The position numbers and the translations under genes are program-made. A stretch of DNA of 64,000 bases. Source: Deinococcus aquaticus (GTDB lineage: Bacteria; Deinococcota; Deinococci; Deinococcales; Deinococcaceae). Shown one piece after another: positions 24,877 to 33,679 of the stretch. The number at the start of each line of letters is the position of its first letter. Position 1 is the first letter of the stretch. The DNA lies in the NCBI RefSeq assembly GCF_028622095.1, contig NZ_CP115166.1, positions 386,607 through 450,606 of the forward strand. Direction: 5' to 3'. A model generated the notes under the pieces. That model was not told where the DNA came from. It saw nothing but the letters and a program-made list of their open reading frames with translations, and did not search any database.

Positions 24877-26053
24877 CAAGAGTTTCCACAGGCGAGGGAA
24901 TAGCGACCAGCACGAAGGCCCAGGAGGCAGGGGCTTGAAATTCCCCGGTCTCATGGGCCTTTATGCGAAGTGACTATGCCTCGCATCCCCAGCCTACCGC
25001 ACAGCATCATCACCGCTCAGCTGAACCGGGTCACCAGCCTCAGTGGCCTCATCCCCTACAGCACCCTGTGTAAAAGTGCCATCTCCAAAGAGATGGCGCG
25101 GGACTCCTTCGCCTCCACGGAGGACTTCAAGCGTCGAGCCAGGAACGCGCCGGAGGGCGCGTTCCTGGCCATTGATTTCGTCATGGTGCCCCACGCCGGA
25201 CGGACGATGGAAGGCGTGAACTACCACTACAGCGGTCAGGCCCAGACCCGTCTGGGCCATCAGTTCACCTCCGCGGCCCTGGTCAGGTTCGGTGAAGATC
25301 CAGTTCCGTTGCTGGAGCGCTTCAAGGTTTCCCAGGCCCTGCATACAGAGCGCTATCCTTACCGTACAGCGACTCAGGAAATGATCCACGTCGTCCAGGA
25401 TTGCCTCGCGGCGGGCGTCCCCATGGCGGGTCTCCTCCTGGATGGGGAGTTCGGGCGGGACGCGGCTGTGACCTTCAGTCGCGAGCATCAGATTCCGGTA
25501 TTGATCCGTGCCAAAGCCAATATGACCGTGCAGTTCGAGGGTGAGGGACTCACCCTCGGTGCGCTGAGTCGGCAGTTCCCTCCAGAACGCTGCCACCTGT
25601 ACGCGGAGTTCGGGTGGCGTGTCCGTCGATTGTCGGTCACCCGTGAGGTCGGTGGGTTCGATGTCCTGATCGTGTGGCGCAAGGTGCACGGGGAGTGGAC
25701 ACGGTTTTTCCTGTTCAGCACGTTTGGTGGTGACGTCACGGTTCGCTCACTGCTGCGGGCCTGGAAGGCCCGCTGGGGAATTGAGGTGATTCACCGGTTC
25801 TTCAAGCAGAACCTGGGACTGGGACGCTGTCATTGCCGGACGATCCAGGCGCAGGAGAACTGGGTGTGGTGCGTGGTGGAGGCCTTTCACGCGGTGTTAC
25901 GGGTGCGTAGGGAAGTACCGGGAATGACGTGGCGGGCCGCACAACGGCAGGCAGCTCAGAATGCCGAAAAGTACGTCCTGACCGGGATGGAGCAGGACGG
26001 CCCCCTGCTTGACGCCGCGTGACACGACATCAGCAGGGAAGTGGAAACTCTTG
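24877..26053 (+). mobile_element. IS4-superfamily insertion sequence, copy 2 (1177 bp)
   Basis: Terminal inverted repeats CAAGAGTTTCCAC bound an element identical in length and transposase to copy 1, in opposite orientation. It is flanked by the 6-bp duplication TTCGAT and lies within an EAL-domain remnant. Homologous recombination between the two copies would invert 18121-24876, which carries the replication region. Confidence 0.94.
24976..26022 (+). CDS. IS4-superfamily DDE transposase, copy 2
   Basis: Identical in sequence to the 348-aa transposase of copy 1, with the same catalytic Asp segments and R-N3-E-N6-K motif. Start MPRIPSL at 24976; the GTG at 24970 is an alternative. Its intact flanks make it the better candidate for an active copy. 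Confidence 0.92.
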   Translation: MPRIPSLPHSIITAQLNRVTSLSGLIPYSTLCKSAISKEMARDSFASTEDFKRRARNAPEGAFLAIDFVMVPHAGRTMEGVNYHYSGQAQTRLGHQFTSAALVRFGEDPVPLLERFKVSQALHTERYPYRTATQEMIHVVQDCLAAGVPMAGLLLDGEFGRDAAVTFSREHQIPVLIRAKANMTVQFEGEGLTLGALSRQFPPERCHLYAEFGWRVRRLSVTREVGGFDVLIVWRKVHGEWTRFFLFSTFGGDVTVRSLLRAWKARWGIEVIHRFFKQNLGLGRCHCRTIQAQENWVWCVVEAFHAVLRVRREVPGMTWRAAQRQAAQNAEKYVLTGMEQDGPLLDAA

Positions 26054-26288
26054 TTCGATGCCTTCGGCGACGACGTCGAGGTCAAGGGCGCGGGCCAGGG
26101 CGATCATGTGCCGCGCGACCCGCTGGCGTCTGGGGTTGCCGTCCAGTCCCCAGCTGAGAATGCGTGGGACACCGCCTCCGGCCACGCCCTTCATCTTCGT
26201 TGTGCGTTCACCTTGTAAGGGAACCGTACCGCTCCGGTCACTAGTCTCCGGCCATCTCTGCGCCGACAGGTGGCGCGACAGGCAGGTG

Positions 26289-27695
26289 ATGGTCTTGGTG
26301 TTCAGTTCGTACGTGTTTCTCCTCGTCTTCCTTCCTCTCTTCCTGGTGACGTACGCTCTGACACCGGCCCGCCTGCGGTCATGGACGATCCTGCTCGGCA
26401 GTCTGCTGTTCTACGCGTGGGCGCAACCGGCGGCGCTGGGCCTGCTGGTGGCCGTGATCGTCTTCACGTACCTGATCGGCGGCCGGGTACTGGCCAGTGC
26501 CGGGCGCGTCCGCTGGACGTGGCTGACCCTCGGCGTGACAGGCAACCTTGCCATGCTGGGGTACTTCAAGTACGCGAACATGGCCGCCAGCAGCGTGAAC
26601 TCGGTGCGGAACGTGCTGGGCTTCGACGAGTTCACCTGGACGCAGATCGTGCTGCCGGTCGGGCTGTCCTTCTACATCTTCCACGCAATCAGTTACCTCG
26701 TAGACCTGCACCGCGGCGCGGCGAAGGCCCCGCGGAACATCATCGACTTCGCGGCGTTCGTGAGTCTGTTTCCGCATCTGGTGGCCGGGCCGATCCTGCG
26801 CTTTCACCTGCTCGCCGATCAGTTCCGCGAGCGGACGCACACGCCAGAGAAATTCGCGCTGGGCGCGCAGCGCGTCATGATCGGGCTGAGCATGAAAGTC
26901 CTGCTGGCCGATCCGCTCGCGCCACTCGTGAACGCCGCGTACACGGCCGCGCGTCCCAGCGCCGACGACGCGTGGCTGGGCAGCGTGGCGTACACCCTGC
27001 AGCTGTTCTTCGATTTCGCCGGGTACAGCCACATGGCCATCGGGCTGGCCCTGATGCTGGGCTTCCGCTTCCCGGAGAACTTCCTGGATCCGTACACGGC
27101 GACGTCCATCACGGCGTTCTGGCAGCGCTGGCACGTGAGTCTGGGCACGTTCCTGCGGGAGTACGTGTACATCCCCCTGGGCGGCAACCGGCACGGACTG
27201 ACCCGCACGAACCTGAACCTGTTCCTGACCATGGCGGTCGGCGGTCTGTGGCACGGCGCAAACTGGACGTTCGTGCTGTGGGGCATGTGGAACGGCGCGT
27301 TCCTGGTGCTGGAGCGCGTCCTGAGCAAGAAGTTCGGCCGTCCGCCGCCGCCCGCGTGGTACGCCGTGCCGAAAGTCATGCTGATCGTGATCCTGGGCCG
27401 CGTGCTGTTCCGCAGTGAGAACGTCGCGCACGCCGGCGAGGTGTACCGCGGGCTGGCCGGACTGAACGGCGCGGCCCTCACGCCCGACGTGGCCCTGACC
27501 GTGACGCCCGAACGGCTGGCCGTGATGCTCGCGGGCGTGGCCGTCGTGTACGGCGCGCCGCTCTGGAACCGCCGCGCCGCGCCGCAATCCGCGCTGCGGA
27601 CCGCGCCACAGTACGCCCTGATTCCGGTGTTCCTGCTGGCCGTCGCTACCCTCGCCGCGCAGCAGTACGCGCCGTTCCTGTACTTCCAGTTCTGA
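26289..27695 (+). CDS. algI: AlgI-like membrane O-acyltransferase (MBOAT)
   Basis: A 468-aa protein with about ten membrane segments, beginning MVLVFSSYVFLLVFLPLFLV as AlgI proteins do. Typical family stretches are 'LVAGPILRFHLLADQFRER', 'LFFDFAGYSHMAIGLALMLGFRFPENF', 'SITAFWQRWHVSLGTFLREYVYIPLGGNR' and 'AVGGLWHGANWTFVLWGMWNG'. The catalytic His is the one in 'LWHGA'. AlgI carries acetyl groups across the cytoplasmic membrane to periplasmic acetyltransferases for exopolysaccharide modification. It is first in a four-gene same-strand cassette. GGCAGGTG precedes the ATG. Length matches the family. Confidence 0.92.
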   Translation: MVLVFSSYVFLLVFLPLFLVTYALTPARLRSWTILLGSLLFYAWAQPAALGLLVAVIVFTYLIGGRVLASAGRVRWTWLTLGVTGNLAMLGYFKYANMAASSVNSVRNVLGFDEFTWTQIVLPVGLSFYIFHAISYLVDLHRGAAKAPRNIIDFAAFVSLFPHLVAGPILRFHLLADQFRERTHTPEKFALGAQRVMIGLSMKVLLADPLAPLVNAAYTAARPSADDAWLGSVAYTLQLFFDFAGYSHMAIGLALMLGFRFPENFLDPYTATSITAFWQRWHVSLGTFLREYVYIPLGGNRHGLTRTNLNLFLTMAVGGLWHGANWTFVLWGMWNGAFLVLERVLSKKFGRPPPPAWYAVPKVMLIVILGRVLFRSENVAHAGEVYRGLAGLNGAALTPDVALTVTPERLAVMLAGVAVVYGAPLWNRRAAPQSALRTAPQYALIPVFLLAVATLAAQQYAPFLYFQF

Positions 27696-27704
27696 GGTGA
27701 TGAC

Positions 27705-28907
27705 GTGACCACCAACCCCCCCACCCACACGGCGGCACCGGCAACAGCGGGCACAGTCAGTACAGCTGCGGGCAGCGCCCGTCCGTCCGCCCGACTGGTT
27801 GATCAGCTGCGCGCAGCGGCCCGGCTGCCGCGCCCGCTGCTGCTGACCGGCGGGACGTTCCTGCTGCTGATCTCCGGCGGTCTGATCGCCGCCACACGCG
27901 CCGCCCTGACACCCGACCCGCGCCACGCCGTGCCCGTCAGCGGGGATGCACTGCGGAGCGGCAAGACGTTCCACGCCCTGGAAGCTCACCTGGACGCCAA
28001 CCTGCCAGGACGGGACGCGCTGATCGCCACGGCCAATACGGCGCGGTACCTGACGGTGCGCGGCGGCACGGACGAGGTCCGCCTGGGACGGGACGGCTGG
28101 TTGTTCCTGACCTCGGAATTCGCGGCGCACCCGCAGGCGCAGCGCCGCCTCACGGCCCGCGCGGACCTGACCGCGCAGCTGTCACGGAACCTCGCGGCGC
28201 GCGGCGTGACCCTGCTGGTCGCCGTGAGCCCCAACAAGAGCCGCGTGCAAGCCGCGCAGCTGCCCGGCGGCGCCCTGCCCGGCTGGGTGGACGCCCGCCA
28301 GTACGAGACGTACCAGGCGATGCTGCGCGCGCGGGGCGTGGCGACCGCCGACCTAGTCACGCCGATGCTGGCCGTCGCCGCAAAGACCGCGCAGTACTAC
28401 CGCACCGACACCCACTGGAATCAGGACGGCGCGCGCACCGCCGCGCAGGCGACCGCGCAGGCCGTCCGGACCGTTGCGGCGGACCTGCCCGTCTCGACCT
28501 TCACCACCACCCACGCGCCCGAAACGGCCCGCCCCGGCGACCTGCTGAACCTGATGGGCCTCCAGCACGTCCCGGACGCCCTGCGCCCCCACGCGGACCG
28601 CGAGGCGACCGAAACCACGCTCGGCAGCGGCGCCGGCGGCCTGCTCGGCGCGGCCCCGCAGGTCATGCTGGCCGGCAGCAGCTACGGCCTGCGCGGCAAC
28701 TACGCCGGGGCGCTGCAGGAAGCGCTGGGCAGCGCCGTCCTGAACGTCAGCCGCGAAGGCGCGGACTTCAGCGGCAGCCTCCGCCCGGCCCTGAGCGACC
28801 CGGCCTTCCTGGACAGCCCGCCCCGCGTGCTGATCTGGGAGATCCCGCAGCGCTTCCTGCCGCTCCCACTGGCCGGGGAGGACCAGCGTCCCTTCGACGT
28901 TCCCTGA
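27705..28907 (+). CDS. algJ: AlgJ-like SGNH polysaccharide O-acetyltransferase
   Basis: A 400-aa protein with one membrane anchor ('PLLLTGGTFLLLISGGLIAA', about residues 45-65) and a periplasmic SGNH-type domain. Family landmarks are 'GRDGWLFLTSE', the catalytic Asp-x-His in 'YRTDTHWNQDGA' (D235, H237) and the nucleophile in 'LAGSSYG' (S325). GTG start 9 bases after algI, preceded by GAGGTG, so it is in the same operon. It should receive acetyl groups from AlgI and transfer them to a periplasmic polysaccharide. The N-terminal 45 residues are low-complexity Thr/Ala/Pro. Confidence 0.87.
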   Translation: MTTNPPTHTAAPATAGTVSTAAGSARPSARLVDQLRAAARLPRPLLLTGGTFLLLISGGLIAATRAALTPDPRHAVPVSGDALRSGKTFHALEAHLDANLPGRDALIATANTARYLTVRGGTDEVRLGRDGWLFLTSEFAAHPQAQRRLTARADLTAQLSRNLAARGVTLLVAVSPNKSRVQAAQLPGGALPGWVDARQYETYQAMLRARGVATADLVTPMLAVAAKTAQYYRTDTHWNQDGARTAAQATAQAVRTVAADLPVSTFTTTHAPETARPGDLLNLMGLQHVPDALRPHADREATETTLGSGAGGLLGAAPQVMLAGSSYGLRGNYAGALQEALGSAVLNVSREGADFSGSLRPALSDPAFLDSPPRVLIWEIPQRFLPLPLAGEDQRPFDVP

Positions 28908-28976
28908 CGCCCCGTCACCGGACGTCCTCCCCTACCTAACGCTCTTTACGCCCTGTCCCTCACCTGGAGACCCACC

Positions 28977-29594
28977 ATGAACCGCACCCTGATCACCCTG
29001 ACCGCCCTGACCCTGAGCGCCTCCCTCGCCGCCGCGCAGGAAGCCCTGTACGCCCCCGCCCCACCCGCCGGTTCCGCATTCATCCGCGTGGCGAGCGTGA
29101 ACGCCAGCGCCCCCATCACCCTGGACGGCCGCGCCCTGAGCGGCAAGCAGGCAGCCCGCACGGTCAGCGCGTACACGGTCGTCAAGCAGGGCGAACACAC
29201 CCTGAAGCTGGGCGCCAGCACCCTGAAACTGAACGTGACGGGCGGCACGTACGTCACGCTGGTCGCGCAGAGCGGCAAGTTGCGCGCCCTGCCGGCCGAG
29301 CAGCCCGGCGGAGTCACGAAAGCCCGCGTGACGCTGTACAACCTCAGTGACGCCCCCGCCAGCCTCACCACGGCCGACGGCGGCACCCGCCTGCTCGACG
29401 GTGTGGCGCCCGGCACGCAGAAATCACTCAGCGTCAATGCAGTCACAGCGGCGCTGGGCGTCATAGGCGACGGAAACCGCGTCCTGCAGGCCTTCCCCGC
29501 CGAGGCCCTGAAAGCCGGGGCGAGCTACAGCGCTTTCGTGTTCGGCAGCGGCGGCGCCCGCAGCGCCACGTGGGTCGCCCCCACCGTCAAGTAG
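28977..29594 (+). CDS. algF: AlgF-like acetylation accessory protein
   Basis: A 205-aa secreted protein with a signal peptide (MNRTLITLTALTLSASLAAA). The mature opening 'EALYAPAPPAGSAFIRVASVN' is the characteristic start of AlgF ('LYDPAPP.GSAFVR'). Two beta-rich halves follow. AlgF works with AlgI and AlgJ in polysaccharide O-acetylation in Pseudomonas. The start is supported by GGAG. The position, third in the cassette after algI and algJ, strengthens the call. Confidence 0.87.
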   Translation: MNRTLITLTALTLSASLAAAQEALYAPAPPAGSAFIRVASVNASAPITLDGRALSGKQAARTVSAYTVVKQGEHTLKLGASTLKLNVTGGTYVTLVAQSGKLRALPAEQPGGVTKARVTLYNLSDAPASLTTADGGTRLLDGVAPGTQKSLSVNAVTAALGVIGDGNRVLQAFPAEALKAGASYSAFVFGSGGARSATWVAPTVK

Positions 29595-29651
29595 ACGAAG
29601 TGGATTCAGCGCCTGGAGCGCCTCCATGAAGACGGTGGCCACAGCGCTGTC

Positions 29652-29666
29652 ATACGGACTCCGTAT
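29652..29666. repeat. 15-bp palindrome in the algF-algX gap
   Basis: ATACGGACTCCGTAT is a 7-1-7 palindrome in the 178-base gap. Its first 12 bases (ATACGGACTCCG) recur on the minus strand at the end of repA (about 19876-19887). It could be a small dispersed repeat, an IS-end scar or an operator. Confidence 0.4.
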
Positions 29667-29772
29667 CAGACCCGTTCCGCTTCCCTGACCGGCACGTCCC
29701 AGCAGGTCACCTGACCTGAGCGCCGACACGCACCGAAACCACCACACACGCACCTTTCGTCAAGGAGTCTCA

Positions 29773-31446
29773 ATGCCTGCCGTCACTCACCGCACCTTCC
29801 TGTCCGCCCTGACCGTCCTGAGCGCCGCCCTGCTGCTCAGCACGTCCGCCCGCGCCGCCACCACACCGGCTACTGCTGTGCCCGCTTCGTGCGGCGTCAC
29901 GCTGGACCAGAAAGCCTGGATGTTCCAGGGTGAGCAGGGCTTCTACTACTACGGGGATGAACTGTCGGGCCGCTGGATGAACCGCCCCTGGAACGAGGCG
30001 CGCGCCGCGTTCGTGCCGGCCGCCGTGACCCTGGCCGCCGCCCTGAAAACCCACGGCGTGACGCTGGTACTGGCGCCCGTACCGCCCCGCAGTTTCGCGC
30101 AGCCGCACCTGAACCTGCAAAACCCCACCCAGAAAGCCTTCGACCTGCCCGGCGCGCAGGGCTTCTACCGCGCGCTGGTCAGCGACCTGCGGGCCGCCGG
30201 GCTGCCCACCGCCGACCTGCTGGCACCGGCCCTGGCGCAGGGAGACGCGGGCGTGTTCCGGCAGGACATCCACTGGACACCTGAAGGCGCGCAAGCCGCC
30301 GCCAGAGCCACGGCCGACGCGGTCCGCGCCGCCGGGCAGAAAGCTGGCAGCGCACCCTTCGTGAGCCTGCGCGCCGGGACCCTCACCCGGCAGGTGCAGG
30401 ACCAGCCGGTCCTGGGGCAGATTCAGACGCTGTGCGGCCTGACCGTTCCCCCCGAAACGTACAGCGACTACCAGGCGGTGCCGGCCGCGCCGCTCGTGGC
30501 CGGAGCGGGCAACTTCGGAGCCAGTGAAGGTACCGTCCGCTGGGCGTTCGGGCCGGTCGCGACCGTGTCGTTCGTGACGGCCAGCGCCGGGAAGGTCACG
30601 GTGAACGCCACCTTCGAAACGCCCATCGCGGGGCAAAGCGTGGAAGTCCTGTCGGGCGGGAAGGTCATCGACACCATCAGCGGCCTGAAACGCGGTGAGA
30701 ACGTCACGCGCGCCTGGACGGTCGACGCGGCGGCAGGGCAGAACAGCCTCGACCTGCGCTTCGCGGACTACAACGGCGGCCAGACCAGCTTCGCGCCCGG
30801 CGACGGCCGCCCCATGGCCGTGATCTTCAAGACCCTGAACGTGCAGGGCAGCGGGAACAGCGCCGACCTGATCAAACTGCAGGCGAGCGGCGACCTGCTC
30901 GGCGGGGCCGCCGATACCGTCCTCGTGGGCGCCAGCAGCAGCCTGCCCTCCCTGAACTACGCCGGGTTCCTGCAGACCGAACTGTCGCGGCGCATCGACA
31001 ACGTCTCCTTCGGCGGGGCCGGCGTGTTCTCCAGCCTCAAGGACTACCTGCTCGACGAGGCGTATGCGCTGAGCAAGCCCGGCACGCTGATCTGGCAGAT
31101 TCCGCTCCTGGGCGGCGACGACACCGCCGAGAGCGACCTGCGGTTCGTCACGGCCGCCGCGCGCGGAGCCGGCGCGGAAGTCAGCCGCGCCAGCGGCGCC
31201 GGCAGCGCCCGCGTCACCGTTCCCGGCCTGACCGCCGGGGCCGCCCGCGTGCGGGTCAGCGATCCCGCCACCCGGACCGTCACCATCAAGGTCACCAGCG
31301 ACCGGGGCACGCGCGAGTTCAGGGTCACCAACTCCGAACGCATGACCCACCGGCAGGAGTTCTTGCTGGACCTCAGCGGCCTCGGCACCGTCACGGCGGT
31401 CGAAGCGGCCGCCACCGGAACGCTCGACCTGAACGTCGTGAAGTAG
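29773..31446 (+). CDS. AlgX-like secreted SGNH acetyltransferase with interposed domain
   Basis: A 557-aa protein with a signal peptide ending ARAA. 'DQKAWMFQGEQGFYYYGDEL' and 'DIHWTPEGAQ' (D165, H167) match the AlgJ/AlgX SGNH fold, and 'VLVGASSSLPSLNYAG' holds the candidate Ser (S388). In AlgJ here the Asp-His to Ser distance is about 90 residues; in this protein it is about 220. A beta-rich domain of some 120 residues (about 240-360) is thus inserted within the catalytic fold. Residues 450-557 form a further beta-domain, possibly carbohydrate binding as in AlgX. AAGGAG supports the ATG. It closes the acetylation cassette, and a GC-rich hairpin follows at 31452-31485. Confidence 0.82.
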   Translation: MPAVTHRTFLSALTVLSAALLLSTSARAATTPATAVPASCGVTLDQKAWMFQGEQGFYYYGDELSGRWMNRPWNEARAAFVPAAVTLAAALKTHGVTLVLAPVPPRSFAQPHLNLQNPTQKAFDLPGAQGFYRALVSDLRAAGLPTADLLAPALAQGDAGVFRQDIHWTPEGAQAAARATADAVRAAGQKAGSAPFVSLRAGTLTRQVQDQPVLGQIQTLCGLTVPPETYSDYQAVPAAPLVAGAGNFGASEGTVRWAFGPVATVSFVTASAGKVTVNATFETPIAGQSVEVLSGGKVIDTISGLKRGENVTRAWTVDAAAGQNSLDLRFADYNGGQTSFAPGDGRPMAVIFKTLNVQGSGNSADLIKLQASGDLLGGAADTVLVGASSSLPSLNYAGFLQTELSRRIDNVSFGGAGVFSSLKDYLLDEAYALSKPGTLIWQIPLLGGDDTAESDLRFVTAAARGAGAEVSRASGAGSARVTVPGLTAGAARVRVSDPATRTVTIKVTSDRGTREFRVTNSERMTHRQEFLLDLSGLGTVTAVEAAATGTLDLNVVK

Positions 31447-31576
31447 CGCGCCCGCCCGGCAGTGAGCGCCCAGGGCGGCCGGGCAGAAGAACGCCACGTG
31501 AAGAAAACGCGTCCGTCGGGCACGTCAGGCTCCCCTCCCCCCCCTACCGCGGCGGGGTCCGGGAACCGGGCTCGCC

Positions 31577-31582
31577 TATGAT
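31577..31582 (+). promoter_or_regulatory. Leaderless -10 element (TATGAT)
   Basis: TATGAT is followed by seven bases and the ATG at 31590. This decides the start of the kinase gene against the in-frame ATG at 31578, which lies inside the -10 element. Confidence 0.6.
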
Positions 31583-31589
31583 GGCCGGT

Positions 31590-33329
31590 ATGCTCGCCCG
31601 TCCCGCTCCGTCCCTGTGGCGTACTCTGGCCATCGCCGCCGCTGGACTGACCGCGCCCCTGCTGTGGCCCGGCGTGCTTCCCAACCTGCTGACCACCCTG
31701 CCCGGCATGGGCATGCACGGCGCGCTTCCTCCCGCCCTGAACCTCCTGACGCTCAGCTCGGACCTGCTGATCGGCGTGGCGTACACGTTCATCGCGGGCG
31801 TGCTGGGCCTGATCGTGTACCAGAACCGCCGCTCCCTGCCGTTCGACTGGGTGATCCTCGCGTTCGGGCTGTTCATCGTCGCGTGCGGACTCACGCACGT
31901 CATGCACGTACTCACGCGCGTGACGCCCCTGTACTGGCTGGACGGGTACGTGCGGGGCCTGACGGCCGCCGTGAGTGTCGCCACGGCCGCCGCCCTGCCT
32001 CCCCTGATTCCGCGCGTGGCCACGCTCCTGAACGCCGAGCGGACCCTGCTGGGTCAGCAGCGTGACCTGGAACGCACCAACGCGGCGCTGCGGGACGCGG
32101 CCGCGCGCAGTGACCTGCTCGCCGCGCTCGGGGACGCCCTGCAGGGCGCGCGGACCGGGATGGACGTGCAGCGCACCGCCCTCGACCGGCTCGGGCCGGC
32201 GCTGCAGGCGAGTTCCATGCTGGTCGTGATCCTCAACGGGCGGCAGGTGCGGGCGTCCATGGTCTGGGGCACCCTGACCGGCCGCACCGCGGAACTCGTG
32301 GCGCGCGGCACGTTCGACGTGCAGGACGCCCCGGTCCTGGCGCGCACGCTGCACACCGGGGAACCCACCTACCTCGCGGATTACCAGAGTCTGCCCGGCG
32401 CGCACGCCGCACTGACCGGCGCGTACGCCCTGGAACCGGTGTTCGGCGCGGACGGAACGGTCATGGGCGGCGTGGCCACGTGGCGGCCCGCCGGGCAGGC
32501 GTGGACGGACGGAGAGCAGGACCTGCTGCGCCGCGCGGCCGGCACGATCGGCCTGGCCCTCGAGCGCGCGCAGGTGCTCAGCGACCTCGCCCAGCAGCGA
32601 GACGCGCTCAGTGAAGCCAACCGGAACCTCGAACGCAGCAACGCGGACCTGGACCGCTTCGCGGCCATCGCGTCCCACGACCTGAAAGCACCGATCCGGG
32701 CAGTCACGAGTTTCTCGGAACTGCTCAGCGCCCGCTACGCCCCGCAACTGGCCGGGCGGGGCCTGACGTACCTCGAGCAGATCCGGTCCAACGGGTACCA
32801 CATGCAGCGTCTCGTGGACGACCTGCTGCTGTACTCCCGGGCCGCCGCGACCGATCCGGTGTTCACGGACGTGGACGTCAGTGCGCTGATGCGGGAGGTC
32901 CTCACGCGCCTCGACCCGGACCTTCAGGCGGCGCAGGCGCAGGTGACGGCCACGGACCTGCCGGTCGTGTGGGGGGACGCGGCGCAACTGGACCGCCTGC
33001 TGCAGAACCTGATCGGGAACGCCCTCAAGTACCGGCGGGCCGAGCCGCCGCGCGTGCAGGTCCGCGCGCACACCCAGCCGGACGGCAGCTGTCAGTTCGA
33101 CGTACAGGACAACGGGCAGGGAATCGACCCCGAGTACCACCAGCGGATCTTCCAGCTGTTCACGCGGCTGCACCACCGGGACGTGGAAGGCACGGGCCTG
33201 GGGCTCGCCATCTGCCAGCGGATCGTGGAACACCACGGCGGGCGCCTGTGGGTGCAGAGCGTTCCAGGGGAGGGCAGCACCTTCTCGTTCACCCTGCCGG
33301 GCCGGCCGCACACGCATTCCGACGCGTAA
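31590..33329 (+). CDS. Histidine kinase with ethylene-receptor-like membrane sensor
   Basis: A 579-aa kinase. After a first hydrophobic stretch come three membrane helices with the residues of the ETR1 ethylene/copper site: D58 and Y65 in '[15 protein letters not shown]' (D and Y seven apart, as D25 and Y32 in ETR1) and C99-x3-H103 in '[12 protein letters not shown]' (as C65 and H69). The Pro after the conserved Ile in ETR1 is Ala here. A GAF-like domain follows (about residues 180-320), then a dimerisation helix with H363 in '[14 protein letters not shown]'. The ATPase has 'NLIGNALKY', 'DNGQGI' and '[12 protein letters not shown]'. Output partner unknown: no response regulator gene is adjacent. 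A bidirectional-looking hairpin follows the stop. Confidence 0.9.
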   Translation: MLARPAPSLWRTLAIAAAGLTAPLLWPGVLPNLLTTLPGMGMHGALPPALNLLTLSSDLLIGVAYTFIAGVLGLIVYQNRRSLPFDWVILAFGLFIVACGLTHVMHVLTRVTPLYWLDGYVRGLTAAVSVATAAALPPLIPRVATLLNAERTLLGQQRDLERTNAALRDAAARSDLLAALGDALQGARTGMDVQRTALDRLGPALQASSMLVVILNGRQVRASMVWGTLTGRTAELVARGTFDVQDAPVLARTLHTGEPTYLADYQSLPGAHAALTGAYALEPVFGADGTVMGGVATWRPAGQAWTDGEQDLLRRAAGTIGLALERAQVLSDLAQQRDALSEANRNLERSNADLDRFAAIASHDLKAPIRAVTSFSELLSARYAPQLAGRGLTYLEQIRSNGYHMQRLVDDLLLYSRAAATDPVFTDVDVSALMREVLTRLDPDLQAAQAQVTATDLPVVWGDAAQLDRLLQNLIGNALKYRRAEPPRVQVRAHTQPDGSCQFDVQDNGQGIDPEYHQRIFQLFTRLHHRDVEGTGLGLAICQRIVEHHGGRLWVQSVPGEGSTFSFTLPGRPHTHSDA

Positions 33330-33335
33330 CGAGAG

Positions 33336-33360
33336 AGGCCGCAGTGCGTACCTGCGGCCT
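33336..33360 (+). terminator. Terminator after the ethylene-receptor-like kinase
   Basis: AGGCCGCAG and CTGCGGCCT form a perfect 9-bp stem with a 7-base loop, six bases after the kinase stop and followed by TTCCC. The T tract is short. Confidence 0.65.
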
Positions 33361-33421
33361 TCCCGTGTTTGACGTGTCTCTGCTGTATGTTGCGCCGGGC
33401 GTATCTGGCCGGTGGGGCGGG

Positions 33422-33679
33422 TCAGCCGGTGATGGGCGTGCGGGTGATCACGTCGTCGGAGTGCCGCTGGTAGGACTGGACACCCAGGACGACGACCGTG
33501 ATGAGCGCGGCTAGGAAGGCGCTCGCCACGGCGGCGGTCAGGGACAGGCCGATCAGCAGGGCGGCGCCCAGAGTGATCAGCGCGGCGAGGACCGGGTAGG
33601 CAATGCGGCGTTGCAGGGACAGCAGAATGCAGTCACGGAGGTAGAAAGCGCGTTTGAGACGAGGAGGACGTGACGACAT
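33422..33679 (-). CDS. Small two-helix membrane protein, unknown
   Basis: An 85-aa protein starting MSSRPPRLKRAFYLRD. Two adjoining hydrophobic segments lie at about residues 27-65 ('PVLAALITLGAALLIGLSL' and 'ASAFLAALITVVVLGV'). A longer frame from 33727 is possible. The positive N-terminus and the hydrophobic pattern argue for a real protein, but no family is recognised. It is convergent with the kinase, and the shared hairpin at 33336 may serve both. Confidence 0.55.
   Translation of the reverse strand: MSSRPPRLKRAFYLRDCILLSLQRRIAYPVLAALITLGAALLIGLSLTAAVASAFLAALITVVVLGVQSYQRHSDDVITRTPITG

Larger units (their letters stand above)
24754..26194 (-). pseudogene. EAL-domain (c-di-GMP phosphodiesterase) remnant split by IS copy 2
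   Basis: Read on the minus strand, 26194-26054 encodes '...RRQRVARHMIALARALDLDVVAEGIE'. The frame continues after removal of the IS and one target copy as 'TAAQRAMLLDLGCTTGQGYL...FARPLPPDAF' to a stop at 24754. 'VVAEGIET' and the GQGYLFARP segment are the last conserved parts of EAL domains. Only about 75 residues of EAL sequence remain; the catalytic EAL, Asp pair and upstream domains are absent. The gene was therefore already truncated at its 5' side, and the IS broke the remnant further. Confidence 0.82.

Noticed and set aside
31044..33317. Long open frame on the minus strand (757 codons) opposite the ethylene-receptor-like kinase and the algX-like gene
   Set aside because: Composition is Arg/Gly/His-rich with no domain. 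It mirrors codon bias of the real genes on the plus strand. The same holds for long antisense frames at 13977-16274, 40602-42641, 46441-47886, 48046-50436 and 61328-62968.
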